Positions 24,436 to 34,039 of a DNA stretch of 64,000 nucleotides are shown piece after piece; within the stretch, counting starts at the first letter, position 1; each line of letters starts with the position of its first letter. The position numbers and the translations under genes are program-made. The stretch is taken from NCBI RefSeq assembly GCF_017114865.1, contig NZ_JADEYH010000014.1, forward strand, positions 1 through 64,000, given 5' to 3'. Source of the stretch: Streptomyces verrucosisporus (GTDB lineage Bacteria; Actinomycetota; Actinomycetes; Streptomycetales; Streptomycetaceae). Under the pieces are notes generated by a model. The model was not told the origin of the DNA. It searched no databases and was given only the letters and a program-made list of their open reading frames with translations.

Positions 24436-25784
24436 TGGCTTTTGTGCTAGGAGGATATCGGATCGAGGGGCGGCGCGCTGCCGAAATCGCCGCCAGCGTG
24501 GAACGCGGGGTCGGCACGGGGGAGTTGGAGCCGGGTGAACCGCTGCCTCCCATGCGCGAGCTGGCGGCGGAACTGGGGGTGAACCCCAACACGGTCGCCG
24601 CCGCCTACCGCGCCCTGCGCGAGCGCGGGGTGATCGAGACGGCCGGACGGCGCGGCAGCCGGGTGCGCCCGCGCCCGGCCACCACCGCACGCGAGGCCAT
24701 CGGCGTCGAGGCGCCCGAGGGTGTGTGCGACATCTCCGAGGGCAACCCGGACCCGGCGCTGCTGCCCCCGTTGAACGCGGCCCTCGCCGCCGCCGCGCGG
24801 CGCCACGAGCGGCACCCGACGCTCTACGGCGCCCCCGGACTCACCGGCGACCTGGCCCGGCTGGCGCGCGAGGCCTTCGACGCGGACGCTGTGCCGCCCG
24901 GCCCCGTCGCCGCCGCCTCCGGATCGCTGGACGCCATCGAGCGGGTGCTGGCGGCCCATCTGAAACCCGGCGACGCGGTCGCCGTGGAGGACCCGGGGTG
25001 GGGAAGCCTGCTGGACCTCGTCCCCGCGCTGGGCCTGCGGACGCTCCCGGTCGCCCTGGACGACGACGGCCCGCTGCCCGAGGCGGTCGAACGGGCGCTG
25101 CGGCAGGGCGCGCGGGCCCTGATCGTCACCGACCGGGCCCAGAACCCGACCGGCGCCGCCGTCCGTGCACCGCGCGCCCGCGAACTGCGCCGCGTCCTGG
25201 CCGCACACCCGCGCGTACTGCTGATCGAGGACGACCACGGGCACGGCATCGTCGACCTGCCCCTGCATCCGCTGGCGGGCGAGGACGGCCCGACCGAGCA
25301 CTGGGCGCTGGTGCGCTCCACCGCCAAGGCCTACGGCCCCGACCTGCGGCTGGCGGTGCTGACCGGTGACGCCGTCACCGTCGACCGGGTGCGCGGACGG
25401 CAGCGGCTGGGGCCCGGCTGGGTCAGCCATCTGCTCCAGCGCACCGTCACCGCGCTGTGGGAGAGCCGCGCGGTCGACCCCGCCGAGGTGGCCGGCTCCT
25501 ACGGCCGCCGCCGCGCCGCCCTGCTCGACGCGCTCGCCGCGCGCGGGATCGAGGCGCACGGACGCAGCGGGATGAACGTGTGGGTGCCGGTGCCCGACGA
25601 GACCGGCGCGGTCGCCCGGCTGCTGCGGGCCGGCTGGGCCGTCGCCCCCGGGGCCCGTTTCCGGATCGCCTCACCGCCCGGTATCCGGCTGACCGTCTCG
25701 GCCCTTTCCGAGGGCGAGGCCGAGCCGGTCGCCGACGCGGTGGCGGCGGCGGTCCGGCCCGGCGAGGCGCGGCGGTACGGCTGA
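24435..25784 (+). CDS. MocR-type regulator (GntR HTH + class I aminotransferase domain)
   Basis: 449 aa. Residues 12-80 form a GntR winged helix (PLPPMRELAAELGVNPNTVA, then AYRALRERGVIETAGRRGSR). Residues 110-440 are an aminotransferase fold with YGAPGLTGDL, AVEDPGWGSLLDLV, DRAQNPTGAAV, and the PLP Lys in VRSTAKAYGPDLRLAVL. MocR proteins sense PLP or PLP-linked amino acids. Probably controls the divergent FMN-binding gene. Confidence 0.9.
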   Translation: MAFVLGGYRIEGRRAAEIAASVERGVGTGELEPGEPLPPMRELAAELGVNPNTVAAAYRALRERGVIETAGRRGSRVRPRPATTAREAIGVEAPEGVCDISEGNPDPALLPPLNAALAAAARRHERHPTLYGAPGLTGDLARLAREAFDADAVPPGPVAAASGSLDAIERVLAAHLKPGDAVAVEDPGWGSLLDLVPALGLRTLPVALDDDGPLPEAVERALRQGARALIVTDRAQNPTGAAVRAPRARELRRVLAAHPRVLLIEDDHGHGIVDLPLHPLAGEDGPTEHWALVRSTAKAYGPDLRLAVLTGDAVTVDRVRGRQRLGPGWVSHLLQRTVTALWESRAVDPAEVAGSYGRRRAALLDALAARGIEAHGRSGMNVWVPVPDETGAVARLLRAGWAVAPGARFRIASPPGIRLTVSALSEGEAEPVADAVAAAVRPGEARRYG

Positions 25785-25797
25785 ACCGCACCGCCTG

Positions 25798-26832
25798 TCA
25801 CGGCCGTGCGCTCCCTGTCCGGCCCCGTGTCCGGCCCTGCGCCCGGCTCCGTGTCCGACCCCGCGTCCGGCTCTGTGTGAGGGCCGCGCCTGCGAGCACG
25901 ACCAGCGCACCGACGGGGGTGCTCCAGGCCAGATGCTCGTCCAGCAGCGCCACTCCGGCCGCCGTGGCGATCACGGGGATGAAGTACGTCACCAGGGTGG
26001 CCGTGGTCGGCCCCACCTCCGCCACCAGCCCGTACTGCAGCAGGAAGGCGACCCCGGTGCCCAGTGCGCCCAGCGCCGCGACCGCCAGCAGCGGCCCGGT
26101 GGGGAACGAGTCCGGGAAGGATGTGAACAGGGGTGTGATCAAAGCCAGTTGGAGAGTGCCGAGCAGAAGCTGGGAGCCGGCCATCGCCACGTTGGAACCG
26201 TCCGTGCCCGCCAGTGTGCGCCGCACGTACACCCAGCCGACCGCGTAGCTGAGCGCGGCGGCCAACGCCATGGCCGTGCCGGCGGGATCCTGTCCGTCGA
26301 ACCCCTGCCAGGCGCCGAGCACGGTCAGGACGCCCGCGAAGCCGACGCCGAGCCCGGCCACCCGGCGCCGGGTGGGCCGGTCGTCGGAGAGGGCGACCAG
26401 GGAGAGCAGCATGCCCCACAGCGGGGTGGTGGCATTGCAGATGCCCGCCAGGGTGGAGGAGATGGTCAGCTCGGCGTAGGAGAAGAGGGTGAACGGCAGT
26501 GCGTTCAGCAGGAACGCCGCGACCGCCAGATGCCCCCAGGTGCGCATGCCCCGCGGCAGCCGCTCGCGCCGTACCAGCAGCACCGCGCCCAGAACGGCCG
26601 TGCCGAACACCAGGCGCCCCAGGGTGACCTGGAGCGGGGCGAAGCCATGGGTGCCGATCTTGATCAGCAGGAAGCTGAAACCCCAGATCAGGCTGAGGGA
26701 GGCGAAGCGCACGCGCCAGTCGACCGCGGACGGGCGGCGGACGGACGCGGAAGCCGGGGCAGCCGGAGCGGCGGGGCCAGGGGAGTCGGGGACCGGCACG
26801 GTGCCGGCGCGGGCGCGGGCGGAGACGGACAT
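25798..26832 (-). CDS. EamA/DMT-family transporter
   Basis: 344 aa. Two EamA repeats of five helices (SLSLIWGFSFLLIKIGTHGF start; TYFIPVIATAAGVALLDEHL near the end). The C-terminus is a run of Arg-Thr/Arg-Gly dipeptide repeats, encoded by a GC-rich microrepeat. Divergent from a LysR gene with a 73-nt shared spacer, the usual layout for a LysR-controlled exporter. Confidence 0.88.
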   Translation of the reverse strand: MSVSARARAGTVPVPDSPGPAAPAAPASASVRRPSAVDWRVRFASLSLIWGFSFLLIKIGTHGFAPLQVTLGRLVFGTAVLGAVLLVRRERLPRGMRTWGHLAVAAFLLNALPFTLFSYAELTISSTLAGICNATTPLWGMLLSLVALSDDRPTRRRVAGLGVGFAGVLTVLGAWQGFDGQDPAGTAMALAAALSYAVGWVYVRRTLAGTDGSNVAMAGSQLLLGTLQLALITPLFTSFPDSFPTGPLLAVAALGALGTGVAFLLQYGLVAEVGPTTATLVTYFIPVIATAAGVALLDEHLAWSTPVGALVVLAGAALTQSRTRGRTRSRAQGRTRGRTGSARP

Positions 26833-26905
26833 GCGTCAACGATCGCGCCTTCAATGATTAAGGACAAGTGAGAAATCCCGGAGGAGACCGCTTAGTATCG
26901 CTTAC

Positions 26906-27811
26906 ATGTTGAACCTGGACCGGCTCCGCATCCTCCACGCCGTCGCCCGCCACGGCTCGGTGAGCGGCGCGGCCGAGGGACTGCACGTCACCACCTCGGC
27001 CGTCTCCCAGCAGATGGCCAAACTGGAACGCGAGACCGGTCAGCAGCTGCTCGCCAGAAACGGCCGCGGCGTCCGGCTCACCGATGCCGGCCGCCTGCTC
27101 GCCGAGCATGCCCGGCGTGTGCTGTCCCAGCTCGAACTCGCCGAGGCCGAACTGGAGGCGCACCGCGGCCGGGCCGTCGGCGAACTGCTGCTCGGCGCCT
27201 TCCCCACCGCCGCCCGGGGGCTGTTCCCCGCCGCCCTGGCCGCACTGCGCGCCGACCACCCCCAACTGCGTACCCGGATGCGGGAGATGGAGCCCGAGGA
27301 GTCGGTACGGGCGCTGGTGCGCGGGGAGATCGACCTCGCGGTCGTCCTGGACTGGTACAACCGCCCGCTGTCCCTGCCCGGAGGGCTGGCCAAGGAACCG
27401 CTCCTGGACGACCCGGCCGATGTGGCGATGCCCGCCGGCCATCCCCGTGCCGGGGCCCGGCGGGTGGAGCTGGCGGACTTCGCGGACGACGAGTGGATCT
27501 CCTGGCCCGGGGGCGAGTTCTGCCACGACTGGCTGCTGTTCACCCTGCGCGGCCAGGGCATCGAGCCCAGACTGTGCCACACGGCCGGGGAGCACCACAC
27601 CCAGCTCGCCCTGGTCGGCGCCGGGCTGGGGGTGGCCGTCGCACCCCGTCTCGGCCGCGGACCGCTGCCGGAGGGAGTGGCCGTCGCCCCCGTGCGGCAC
27701 CCGATGAAGCGGCACGTCTACGCGGTCTGGAGGGAGGACGCCGACCGCAGGCCGTCCATCCGGGCGGCGGTGGAGGCGCTGCGCACGGCCGCGGACGGTG
27801 TCGGCGGCTGA
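26906..27811 (+). CDS. LysR-family transcriptional regulator
   Basis: 301 aa. Canonical N-terminal HTH: LDRLRILHAVARHGSVSGAA then TTSAVSQQMAKLERETGQQL. The substrate-binding domain runs from about residue 90 (VGELLLGAFPTAARGLFPAA) to 290. Divergent from an EamA exporter, its likely target. The AT-rich spacer 26833-26905 should carry the operator. Confidence 0.9.
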   Translation: MLNLDRLRILHAVARHGSVSGAAEGLHVTTSAVSQQMAKLERETGQQLLARNGRGVRLTDAGRLLAEHARRVLSQLELAEAELEAHRGRAVGELLLGAFPTAARGLFPAALAALRADHPQLRTRMREMEPEESVRALVRGEIDLAVVLDWYNRPLSLPGGLAKEPLLDDPADVAMPAGHPRAGARRVELADFADDEWISWPGGEFCHDWLLFTLRGQGIEPRLCHTAGEHHTQLALVGAGLGVAVAPRLGRGPLPEGVAVAPVRHPMKRHVYAVWREDADRRPSIRAAVEALRTAADGVGG

Positions 27812-27848
27812 CGCGGAGGCCGCCCGGCCCCGCCCCCACCCCCGGCCG

Positions 27849-30005
27849 TCACCCGGCCCCGGCCCCGCCCCCGGTCCCGAGCCCGAGGGCGTCGCGCAGG
27901 AAACCGAGCTCGAAACCGAGCAGCCGTCCGGCGGCCTTCCCGTCGCCGCCGGTGTGCCCCGCACCGGACAGCGGCAGCACCGTGTGCTCGCGCCCGGCGG
28001 CCAGCAGCGCCGCCGACAGCCGCAACGTGTGCGCGAAGGCCACGTTGTCGTCGCAGGTGCCGTGCACCAGCAGCAGCGGACGGCGCAGCCGGTGGGCGTC
28101 GCGCAGCAGTGAGGAGCGCTCGTAGTTCTCCGGCTCCCGCTCCGGATGGCCCAGGTAGCGCTCCTTCCAGTGGGTGTCGTACATCCGCTGGTCGGTGGGG
28201 GCCGCTCCGGCGACCGCGGCGCGGAAGACCTCCGGGTGGCGCAGCACGGCCGCGGCGGCGAGGGTGCCCCCGAAGGACCAGCCGCGGATCGCCACCCGGC
28301 CCGCGTCCAGGTACGGACGTTCGGCCACCGCCGCGCGCAGGGCGTCGATCTGGTCCTCCAGCACGGGGGCGAGCTGGTCGCCGCGGATCTCCTTCTCCCA
28401 CGCCGGCCCCCGCCCCGGGGTGCCGCGCCCGTCGGTGACCAGCACGGCGAAGCCCTGTTCGGCGAACCACTGGGCCACACACGCCCACCACGTCCGGGCC
28501 CGTACCACCAGCCGCATCCCCGGTCCGCCGTAGGGGCTGAGCAGGACGGGCAGGGGGCGGGCGTCCGGAGCCCCCGGGTCGTACCCCGAGGGCGGGAAAA
28601 GCGCGCTGCGCAGCCGCCGGGCGCCGTACACGGGGAAGAGGGGCCGGGGCGTCACGACGGGCTCCTCGGTCAGGGAGGCGATCCGCCCCACCGCCCTCCC
28701 GCCGCGCAGGACGGTGACCGCGTGCCCGTCCGGGGCCAGGCTGTCGAGCACCACGGTGCCGCCCGCCGCGGTGGCCGAGTGCACCCCGGGCCCGTCGCTG
28801 ACACGGCGGCAGCCCGTCTTCGGCCCCATGGTCCACACGTGCTCCTCGAGCGGGTCCTCGCACCCGGTGAACAGCACCTCCTCACCGTCCGTGCCCAGCA
28901 CCCCGGTGACCTGCAGGCCCTCCGGGGTGAGGGTGTAGCCGACGCGCAGCCGCCGGGTTCCGGCCGACTCCTCGGCCTTCACCAGCAGCCCCGGGGCGGT
29001 GCGGCACGGCGCGCCCGGCACCAGCTCCACCCAGTGCCGGTCGCGCTGCTCGTGCAGAACGCGGGTGGCACCCGTGGCGGGATCGACGGCCAGGACCCGC
29101 AGCACGCGCTGGTCGCGGCTCTGCACGGTGACCAGCGGGCCGTGGGCGTCCCAGTCGGCGGCCACCACGTACTCGAAGGCCGCGCGGTCCCAGACGACCT
29201 CGGTGCGGCCGCCGTCGAGGGAGAGCAGATGCAGGGAGACGTCGGCGTTGGGCGTGCCCGCGGCCGGGTAGGCCACGGGGCGCGGCGGGAGCTCGGGACG
29301 CGCCGGGTCGCAGACCCACCGCCGCCGCACCGGGGAGGTGTCCACCCGGGCCGCCAGCAGGGCCCGGCCGTCGGGCGCCCACCAGTGGCCGCGCAGCCGC
29401 CCCGTCGACTCGGCCGACACATGGTCGGTCAGCCCGTACGTCACTGAGGGCCCCTCGGGGGCGGCCAGACACCGGTCGCCGCCGAGGCCGCCGAAGCCGG
29501 TGACGTGCAGCGCGCCGCCGGTGACGTAGGCGACCAGCTCCCCGTCCGGGGAAGGCCGCGGATCCACCACGGGCCCGGCCGCCGGCACCGGGAACGGAGT
29601 GCCGCCGCCGGTGTCCACCGCCCACAGCGCGCCGCCGAGCGCGTACACCGCACGCCGCAACTGCCGGTCGGCCGCGTACGCCACTATGCCCGTGGACCGC
29701 TCGCGGGCCCGCTCGCGTCGCGCCCTCTCCTCGGACGGGACCGGGCCCGTGCCGCCGTCCGCGCCGTGCGGGGCGGCCAGCAGCCGTTCCCCGCCGTCCT
29801 CCCACAGCCACAGCCGTCCGACGGGGTCGTCCCCGCCCCCGGTGCGGACGAACAGCACCCGCGCACCGTCCGGGGACACCGCCGGATGCTGGGGGGCACC
29901 GAGCGAGAAGCGGCGGGTGCGGGCCAACTGCTCCGGGAAGAGCGCTTGTCCGTGAAGGGGCGCGCCGTCGGGGGCGGCGGTGGTGGAAGGCATGGGAGCA
30001 GGCAT
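27849..30005 (-). CDS. S9 family prolyl oligopeptidase-like peptidase
   Basis: 718 aa. N-terminal beta-propeller of the DPP-IV type (residues ~30-440), then an alpha/beta-hydrolase domain with nucleophile GWSFGGTLAA, acid in HGTCDDNVAF and His in SGAGHTGGDGK. No signal peptide, so probably cytosolic peptide cleavage. Start uncertain: ATG 30005 or 29993; neither has a strong ribosome-binding site. The C-terminal tail is Gly/Ala-rich. Confidence 0.9.
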   Translation of the reverse strand: MPAPMPSTTAAPDGAPLHGQALFPEQLARTRRFSLGAPQHPAVSPDGARVLFVRTGGGDDPVGRLWLWEDGGERLLAAPHGADGGTGPVPSEERARRERARERSTGIVAYAADRQLRRAVYALGGALWAVDTGGGTPFPVPAAGPVVDPRPSPDGELVAYVTGGALHVTGFGGLGGDRCLAAPEGPSVTYGLTDHVSAESTGRLRGHWWAPDGRALLAARVDTSPVRRRWVCDPARPELPPRPVAYPAAGTPNADVSLHLLSLDGGRTEVVWDRAAFEYVVAADWDAHGPLVTVQSRDQRVLRVLAVDPATGATRVLHEQRDRHWVELVPGAPCRTAPGLLVKAEESAGTRRLRVGYTLTPEGLQVTGVLGTDGEEVLFTGCEDPLEEHVWTMGPKTGCRRVSDGPGVHSATAAGGTVVLDSLAPDGHAVTVLRGGRAVGRIASLTEEPVVTPRPLFPVYGARRLRSALFPPSGYDPGAPDARPLPVLLSPYGGPGMRLVVRARTWWACVAQWFAEQGFAVLVTDGRGTPGRGPAWEKEIRGDQLAPVLEDQIDALRAAVAERPYLDAGRVAIRGWSFGGTLAAAAVLRHPEVFRAAVAGAAPTDQRMYDTHWKERYLGHPEREPENYERSSLLRDAHRLRRPLLLVHGTCDDNVAFAHTLRLSAALLAAGREHTVLPLSGAGHTGGDGKAAGRLLGFELGFLRDALGLGTGGGAGAG

Positions 30006-30303
30006 AGCAGACGGCCGCCGGGCCCGTCGCATCCACCGCGGTCCCCGGCGCGTGCGCGGCCGACCGGACCCCGCGCACCGGCTCTGCCCGCGCCGCGGCC
30101 TTCGGCTGCGGCGCGGGCGTGGTGGTCGGGCGCAACCGCGTGCGGCGCCGACGGCGTGTCACGACGAGACCGGTGAGTATCCGGACCGGGCAGGGCTCCA
30201 CCGCGGCACGGGCCGGCGGATCGCGGCCGCACCCGCGCGCCCCTTTTGGTGACAGGGTTCCCGGAGCCGGGCAGGCGCCCCGGCCGGCACCCATGACGAC
30301 AGG

Positions 30304-31445
30304 ATGGACCCGGACACCATGGCCGGCGGGTACGGACTGAAGCGGTACTTCAACGGCGAGGCCGCACACCTCATCGGCGGCAGGATCCGCGCGGTGTACC
30401 CCGGGTTCGACATCGAGGGGTACGCGGCCGAGACCGAGCGGCGCGTCCCGGGCAAGGAGCTCAAGGAGCGTGTCCTGGTCCTGGCCGAGGGCCTGCGCAC
30501 CCGGCTGCCCGGGGACTACCCCGGCGCCGTGTCGGTCCTCCTGGCGCCCCTCGGCGACGAACTGGCCGAGGGCGAGGGGGTGTTCAACACCAGCTGGTTC
30601 CTGATGCCGGTGGCCAGGTTCGTGGAGGAGTACGGCCCGGAGCACCCCGAACTCTCCCTCGGCGCCATCGAGGAGATCACCAGGCGGCACACCGGCGAGT
30701 ACGCGATCCGGCCCTACATCGAGCGGCACCGCGGACAGGTCATGGAGCGGATCGTCCGGTGGGCCCGCAGCCCGAGCCACAACGTGCGGCGCCTGGCGAG
30801 CGGGGGAGTCCGGCCCCGTCTGCCCTGGGCCCGGACCCTCGACGTCTTCGTCAAGGACCCGCGGCCCGTCCCGGAGGTCCTCGAACCACTGCGCAGAGAC
30901 CCGTCCGGACACGTCCGCAGGTCCGTCGCGAACAACCTCGACGACATCTCCAGGGACAACCCCGGGGCCGCCCTCGCCACCGCGCCGCGCCGCGCCGGCT
31001 GGAGGAGAGCCCCGTCCCCGAGACCGAGTGGATCGTCCGGCACGGGCTGCGCACCCTGGTGAAGAAGGGCGACCAGCGGGCCCTGGCCGCCCTCGGCGCG
31101 ACCGGCGGAGAACAGGTCCGGGTGCCCCGGCTGAGCGTCACCCCCGGGACGGTGGCCGTCGGGGGCGCCCTCCTGACCGACCTCGACATCGTGAACACGG
31201 ACGACCGGGCCCACTACGTCACCGTCGACTACGTCGTCCACCACGTGCGCGGGAACGGCCGCGGCATCCCCAAGGTCTTCAAGCTCACGGTCCTCGGCCT
31301 CGCGCCCGGCGAACGGCGGAGCCTGCGCAAGGCCCACTCCGTCAGGGAGATCCGGACCCGCGGGTACTACCCGGGTGAGCACGCCGTCGACATCCAGGTC
31401 AACGGCCTGGTCAAGGCCACCGGACGCTTCGTCCTGAACACATGA
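30304..31445 (+). pseudogene. alkC: DNA alkylation repair protein AlkC, frameshifted
   Basis: The first frame (30304 to about 30990) gives an AlkC HEAT-repeat glycosylase: YGLKRYFNGEAAHLIGGRIR, NTSWFLMPVARFVEEYG, MERIVRWARSPSHNVRRLAS and RRSVANNLDDISRDNPGAAL. The expected continuation LEESPVPETEWIVRHGLRTL, TLVKKGDQRALAALGATGG and a C-terminal Ig-like strand region (GYYPGEHAVDIQVNG) lies in another frame to 31445. The shift falls in a GCGCCGCGCC microrepeat around 30980-31005. Either a recent frameshift mutation or an assembly error; the rest is undamaged. Confidence 0.8.
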
Positions 31446-31561
31446 GCGGTGCCCGGTTCCGCCTCGGCGCGGCCGGACCACCGCGGGACCACCGGCACGG
31501 TGTGAGCGTCGCGCAACGTGACATTTTATGGTGAGACCACGAATCCGCCGAGGGGGGAACC

Positions 31562-32272
31562 ATGAGCGAGCCGAAACCCCGAAGACTCGTCTCGGTGCAG
31601 GAGCGCCTGCGCGACCAGGTCGCCGGCGCCCTGCGCACCGCGCTGGTCGCGGGCGAACTGCGGCCCGGGGCGACCTACTCCGCCCCCGCCCTCGCCGCCG
31701 AGTATGGCGTCTCCGCCACCCCCGTCCGTGAGGCCATGCTGGACCTGGCGCGAGAGGGGCTGGTCGAGCCGGTGCGCAACAAGGGCTTCCGCGTCACCGA
31801 GTTGTCCGGGCGAGACCTGGACGAACTCACCGAGGTCCGCGCCCTGATCGAGGTCCCGACCGTCGCCCGCCTGGCCGGAACGGCCGCGCGGGAGCGGCTG
31901 GAGGCCTTGCGCCCCACGGCCGAGGAGACCGTGGTCGCCGCGCGTGCCGGTGACCTCGCCGGCTGCCTGGAGGCCGACCGCCGCTTCCACCTCGGCCTGC
32001 TTGCCCTGGCCGGCAACGCACGCCTCGTCGAGACGGTGGACGACCTGCGCAAGCGCTCCCGGCTCCACGCGCTCGCCGGGAACGCGGAAGCGGGAACGCT
32101 GGTGGCCTCCGCGCGGGAGCACACCGCGCTGCTGGACCTCGTGCTGGCCGGCGACGCCGCGGCGGCCGGGGAGCACATGCGCCGCCACCTGGCGCACGCG
32201 CGCTCCATGGGGGCCGCGCGCGAACAGGACGGCGAGCGCGAGCGCCCGGCACGGAGACCGGGCGTTGGCTGA
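31562..32272 (+). CDS. GntR/FadR-family regulator (FCD domain)
   Basis: 236 aa. HTH at about 15-80 (RDQVAGALRTALVAGELRPG, then AEYGVSATPVREAMLDLARE, GLVEPVRNKGFRVTELS), then an all-helical FCD ligand domain with the metal-binding Asp/His pattern EADRRFHLGLLALAGN and SAREHTALLDLVLAGD. Target unknown. The AT-rich patch 31523-31535 upstream may hold the promoter. Confidence 0.9.
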   Translation: MSEPKPRRLVSVQERLRDQVAGALRTALVAGELRPGATYSAPALAAEYGVSATPVREAMLDLAREGLVEPVRNKGFRVTELSGRDLDELTEVRALIEVPTVARLAGTAARERLEALRPTAEETVVAARAGDLAGCLEADRRFHLGLLALAGNARLVETVDDLRKRSRLHALAGNAEAGTLVASAREHTALLDLVLAGDAAAAGEHMRRHLAHARSMGAAREQDGERERPARRPGVG

Positions 32273-32749
32273 CCTCCCCGGAATCCTCCCCGGAGGGAAG
32301 CTGCGCCCGCGCGTGCGCGGCGCGTCGTCGGCGCAGACCGGGCACGTCGGTGCCATCACGGGGACCGACTGCCGTGGATGGCGTGACGAGTGCTGTGGCC
32401 GTCCCGGGACCGGGGGAGGTCCGGCCTGCTCTGGTTTCCCGGCAGAAGCACTCCGGCCAGGAGCTCTCCCGGGCCGCGGTCCCCGGGTGGCCCCCGGGGC
32501 CCGGCCGGTGAGGGCGGCCGAGGCCGCACGTTCGGCGTGGACTCGTCTGTGTGGGGTTCGCAGGAGCCGCATGCCGTGACCGGCTGAGCCGTGGTGAGGG
32601 CGGGGCCTCGCACCGGTGTGCTGCGAGGGTTCACCGGGCCCCCGGCCCCGCAGTCGCTCCCCGAGATCCCGGCACTCCAATGGGTGACAATGAAAACGAT
32701 AACCGTTAATCTCATCGCGGCCATGCTCATGCCGTGCGAAGGGCGGACC
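32273..32749. other. Intergenic region before the metallophore-like cluster
   Basis: 477 nt with no convincing gene on either strand. The right end holds an AT-rich patch with the Zur-like site at 32689-32707. The open frame that extends upstream of the ATP-grasp start here has ordinary GC bias but no motif or ribosome-binding site. Confidence 0.5.
32689..32707. promoter_or_regulatory. Zur-like operator candidate
   Basis: TGAAAACGATAACCG (32691-32705) matches a Zur-type 15-mer TGAAAATGATTTTCA at 10 positions and shares its first 8 bases with the perfect site between aztB and aztA. AACGATAACCGTT (32695-32707) is itself an imperfect palindrome (10 of 13). It stands about 45 nt before the chosen ATP-grasp start, in an AT-rich island. 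Weaker than the other two sites. Confidence 0.45.
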
Positions 32750-34039
32750 GTGGGACATCTTCTGATGATCGAGAGCTGGGTCGGATCGATGAGCCGACTG
32801 CTGCCGCGCGCCATCGGGGAGGAGGGACACCGGTTCACCTTCCTCACCCGGAACCTGCATCATTACCTGCGCTCCGCACGGCCTCCCGCGCCACACCCCC
32901 TGCTCGCGGCGGAGAACGTCCTCACCGCCGAGACCAACGACCTCCCCGCCCTGCTGGAGTACGCCGAGCGGCTGCACGGGGTGCTGGGTTTCGACGGCGT
33001 GCTCTCGTCCTGTGACTACTACCTTCCGGCCGTGGCCCGGGTGGCCGAGCGTCTGGGCCTGCCGGGGCCCGCGCCGCGGGCGGTCGAGGCCGCGTGCCGC
33101 AAGGACACCACACGGCGAGTGCTGGAGGACGCCGGTGTGCCGGGACCGCGCCACGCGGTGTGCCGGGACTGGCCCGGGACGGCCGAGGCCGCCGCGCGCA
33201 TCGGTTTCCCCCTGGTGGTCAAGCCGACCGACCTGTGCGCCGGCATGTACGTACGCCGGGTGGACGACGAGCGGCAGCTCACCGAGGCGTACAAGGCGCT
33301 GGGCGACTTCCCGGTCAACGCGCGCGGCCAGCGGCGCGCTTCCACCGTGCTGCTGGAGGAACTGCTCACCGGCCCCGAGATCAGCGTCGAGACGGTGTCG
33401 TACGACGGCACCTGCCGGGTCGTCGGAGTGACCGACAAGAGCGTCGGCGGTGGCCGGGCCTTCATCGAGACGGGCCACATGTTCCCGGCCGCTCTGGACC
33501 CGGACACCGTACGGGAGGCCGCCGACACCGCGGTGGCCGCGCTCCGGGCACTGGGCCTGGACCAGGTCGTCGCCCATACCGAGATCAAGCTGACGGACGA
33601 CGGTCCGCGGGTGGTGGAGGTCAACCCGCGCCCGGCCGGCAACCGGATCACCGAGCTGGTCCGGCACGTCACCGGGATCGACCTGCCGGCGGCCGCCGTG
33701 GACGTGGCGCTGGGGAACCGTCCGGACCTCACCCCCCGGGACACCGGAGTCCGCAGCGCCGCCATCGCCTTCCTGCTGCCGGACCGGGGCGGCGAACTCG
33801 CCGGATTCGACGGAGCCGGGGCCGCCGAGGCCGCACCCGGGGTCCGTGAACTGGACCTCGCGGCACCCGGCCGGAACGTACGGCGGGCCACCAGCAACAA
33901 CGACTACCTGGGCCACGTCATGGTCACCGCGGCCGAGGAGGGGGCCGCCCGGGGGCGGGCGGAGACCGTCCTGGCCGGGCTGCACCCCCGCTGGGCCGAT
34001 GCCGGAGGCCGGGGCGAGACCGAAGGAGGCGCCGCGTGA
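32750..34039 (+). CDS. ATP-grasp ligase of the metallophore-like cluster
   Basis: 429 aa from GTG 32750 (AAGGGCGG upstream); ATG 32765 is possible, and longer frames would run through the operator-like site. N-terminal LLMIESWVGSMSRLLPRAI is typical of ATP-grasp amino-acid ligases. ATP site: FPLVVKPTDLCAGMYVRRV; metal site: VVEVNPRPAGNRITELV. Such enzymes join carboxylates to amines through acyl-phosphates. Its stop overlaps the DUF364 start, opening a six-gene coupled operon. Inferred role: amide bond formation in a small chelator. Confidence 0.85.
   Translation: MGHLLMIESWVGSMSRLLPRAIGEEGHRFTFLTRNLHHYLRSARPPAPHPLLAAENVLTAETNDLPALLEYAERLHGVLGFDGVLSSCDYYLPAVARVAERLGLPGPAPRAVEAACRKDTTRRVLEDAGVPGPRHAVCRDWPGTAEAAARIGFPLVVKPTDLCAGMYVRRVDDERQLTEAYKALGDFPVNARGQRRASTVLLEELLTGPEISVETVSYDGTCRVVGVTDKSVGGGRAFIETGHMFPAALDPDTVREAADTAVAALRALGLDQVVAHTEIKLTDDGPRVVEVNPRPAGNRITELVRHVTGIDLPAAAVDVALGNRPDLTPRDTGVRSAAIAFLLPDRGGELAGFDGAGAAEAAPGVRELDLAAPGRNVRRATSNNDYLGHVMVTAAEEGAARGRAETVLAGLHPRWADAGGRGETEGGAA

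Noticed and set aside
32591..32749. Longer N-terminus for the ATP-grasp protein
   Set aside because: It would translate through the operator-like AT-rich site and lacks homology-like character; the GTG at 32750 gives the usual family start.
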